Position numbers and translations under genes: made by a program. 5,706 bases of DNA from Lutibacter sp. (lineage in GTDB: Bacteria; Bacteroidota; Bacteroidia; Flavobacteriales; Flavobacteriaceae), in assembly GCA_003516285.1 (NCBI GenBank), contig DPCK01000110.1, positions 4,476 to 10,181 of the forward strand, written 5' to 3'. Below, one piece after another: positions 5,225 to 5,706 of this stretch. The notes under the pieces are model-generated. The model saw only the letters and a program-made list of their open reading frames with translations. It had not been told where the DNA came from and did no database searches. The number at the start of each line of letters is the position of its first letter. Position 1 is the stretch's first letter.

Positions 5225-5706
5225 ATGGCTTACAAAATTAGGGTAGTATTGGACGTTGAAAAAGACGTAATCAGGGATATTCTTGTTAATGAAACCATTA
5301 ATTTGGAAGATTTACATTTTATTATTGCAAAATCGTTTGGATTTCAGGGACTTGAAATGGCTTCTTTTTACCGAACGAATGAAGACTGGGAACAAGGTGA
5401 GGAAATTCCGCTTTTTGATATGTCAGATGACGGAACAGCATTGTGTATGAGAAATTCTTTATTGAAAAATGTTTTAACGAAAGAGGGCGATAACCTGATT
5501 TATGTATACGATTTTCTTTCGATGTGGACGTTTTTTGTTGAATTGTCCAAAATTGAGACAACTAAAGAAAAAGACCTGCCAAAAATCTTGTTATCCATAG
5601 GAAATAAACCCGATAAAGCCCCCGAAAAAGAATTTATTGCAGAGTCAGAATTTGATGATTTTGAAAGCCTGGACGATGATGAATTTGAAAATTTGGATGA
5701 ATTTGA
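5225..5706 (+). CDS. pRiA4b ORF-3 family protein, 3' end outside the window
   Basis: Translation from the ATG at 5225 gives 160 complete residues and continues past the edge without a stop. The N-terminal 110 residues match the pRiA4b ORF-3 (IS1096 TnpR-like) family as I remember it: YKIRVVLDVEKDVIRDI (3-19), LEDLHFIIAKSFGFQGLEMASFY (28-49), W55 with EEIPLFDMS (59-67), and LIYVYDFLSMWTFFVEL (91-107). The tail from about 141 is very acidic (11 of 20 residues are D or E) and carries an imperfect 8-residue-spaced repeat, DFESLD and EFENLD. Chromosomal members of this family are widespread and their function is unknown; the old transposon-passenger name should not be taken as a role. No transposase or terminal repeat is visible beside it. 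It is divergent from the men cluster. Confidence 0.85.
   Translation, partial: MAYKIRVVLDVEKDVIRDILVNETINLEDLHFIIAKSFGFQGLEMASFYRTNEDWEQGEEIPLFDMSDDGTALCMRNSLLKNVLTKEGDNLIYVYDFLSMWTFFVELSKIETTKEKDLPKILLSIGNKPDKAPEKEFIAESEFDDFESLDDDEFENLDEF

Noticed and set aside
5322..5561. Minus-strand 79-codon frame opposite the pRiA4b ORF-3 gene
   Set aside because: It overlaps a recognisable protein family on the plus strand and has no recognisable features of its own.
5225..5706. Insertion sequence or transposon suggested by the IS1096 TnpR-like family name
   Set aside because: No transposase, terminal inverted repeats or target duplication are visible. The family is common as a stand-alone chromosomal gene.

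Overview
The window looks like a chromosomal segment from a member of the Bacteroidota, most likely a Flavobacterium-like species. The evidence is AT-rich DNA, absence of clear Shine-Dalgarno sequences before the genes, promoter-like boxes matching TAnnTTTG (the -7 element of this phylum), a menaquinone-synthesis locus, and short palindromic repeats of a kind I remember from intergenic regions of Flavobacterium genomes.

Layout from left to right. Positions 1-329 hold no intact gene. They contain a 14-bp palindrome (44-77), a 42-codon plus-strand remnant that begins like a Wzt-type polysaccharide-export ATPase (123-251), a terminator-like hairpin across its stop codon (227-249), and two very GC-rich patches. 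From 330 to 5069 all genes are on the minus strand. In transcription order they are a PaaI/MenI-like hotdog thioesterase (5069-4653), isochorismate synthase MenF (4621-3527, apparent TTG start), a DUF3124 lipoprotein (3430-2921), a 446-base spacer carrying a nested cluster of inverted repeats, MenD (2474-786), and a half-length CvfB-like S1 plus winged-helix protein (782-330). A divergent plus-strand gene of the pRiA4b ORF-3 family starts at 5225 and runs off the right edge.

MenF converts chorismate to isochorismate and MenD joins it to 2-oxoglutarate, so the core is the first two steps of menaquinone synthesis. The hotdog protein is a candidate for the later DHNA-CoA thioesterase step, but the position usually held by a catalytic-site His is Asn here. 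The lipoprotein and the repeat cluster sit between menF and menD, and both of those downstream genes have their own promoter-like boxes, so the men genes probably form at least two transcription units.

I see no obvious new defence or mobile system. The items most worth a second look are the nested repeat cluster at 2674-2832, which shows a compensatory base-pair change between copies; the Wzt remnant joined to GC-rich sequence at the left end; and the His-to-Asn change in the thioesterase.
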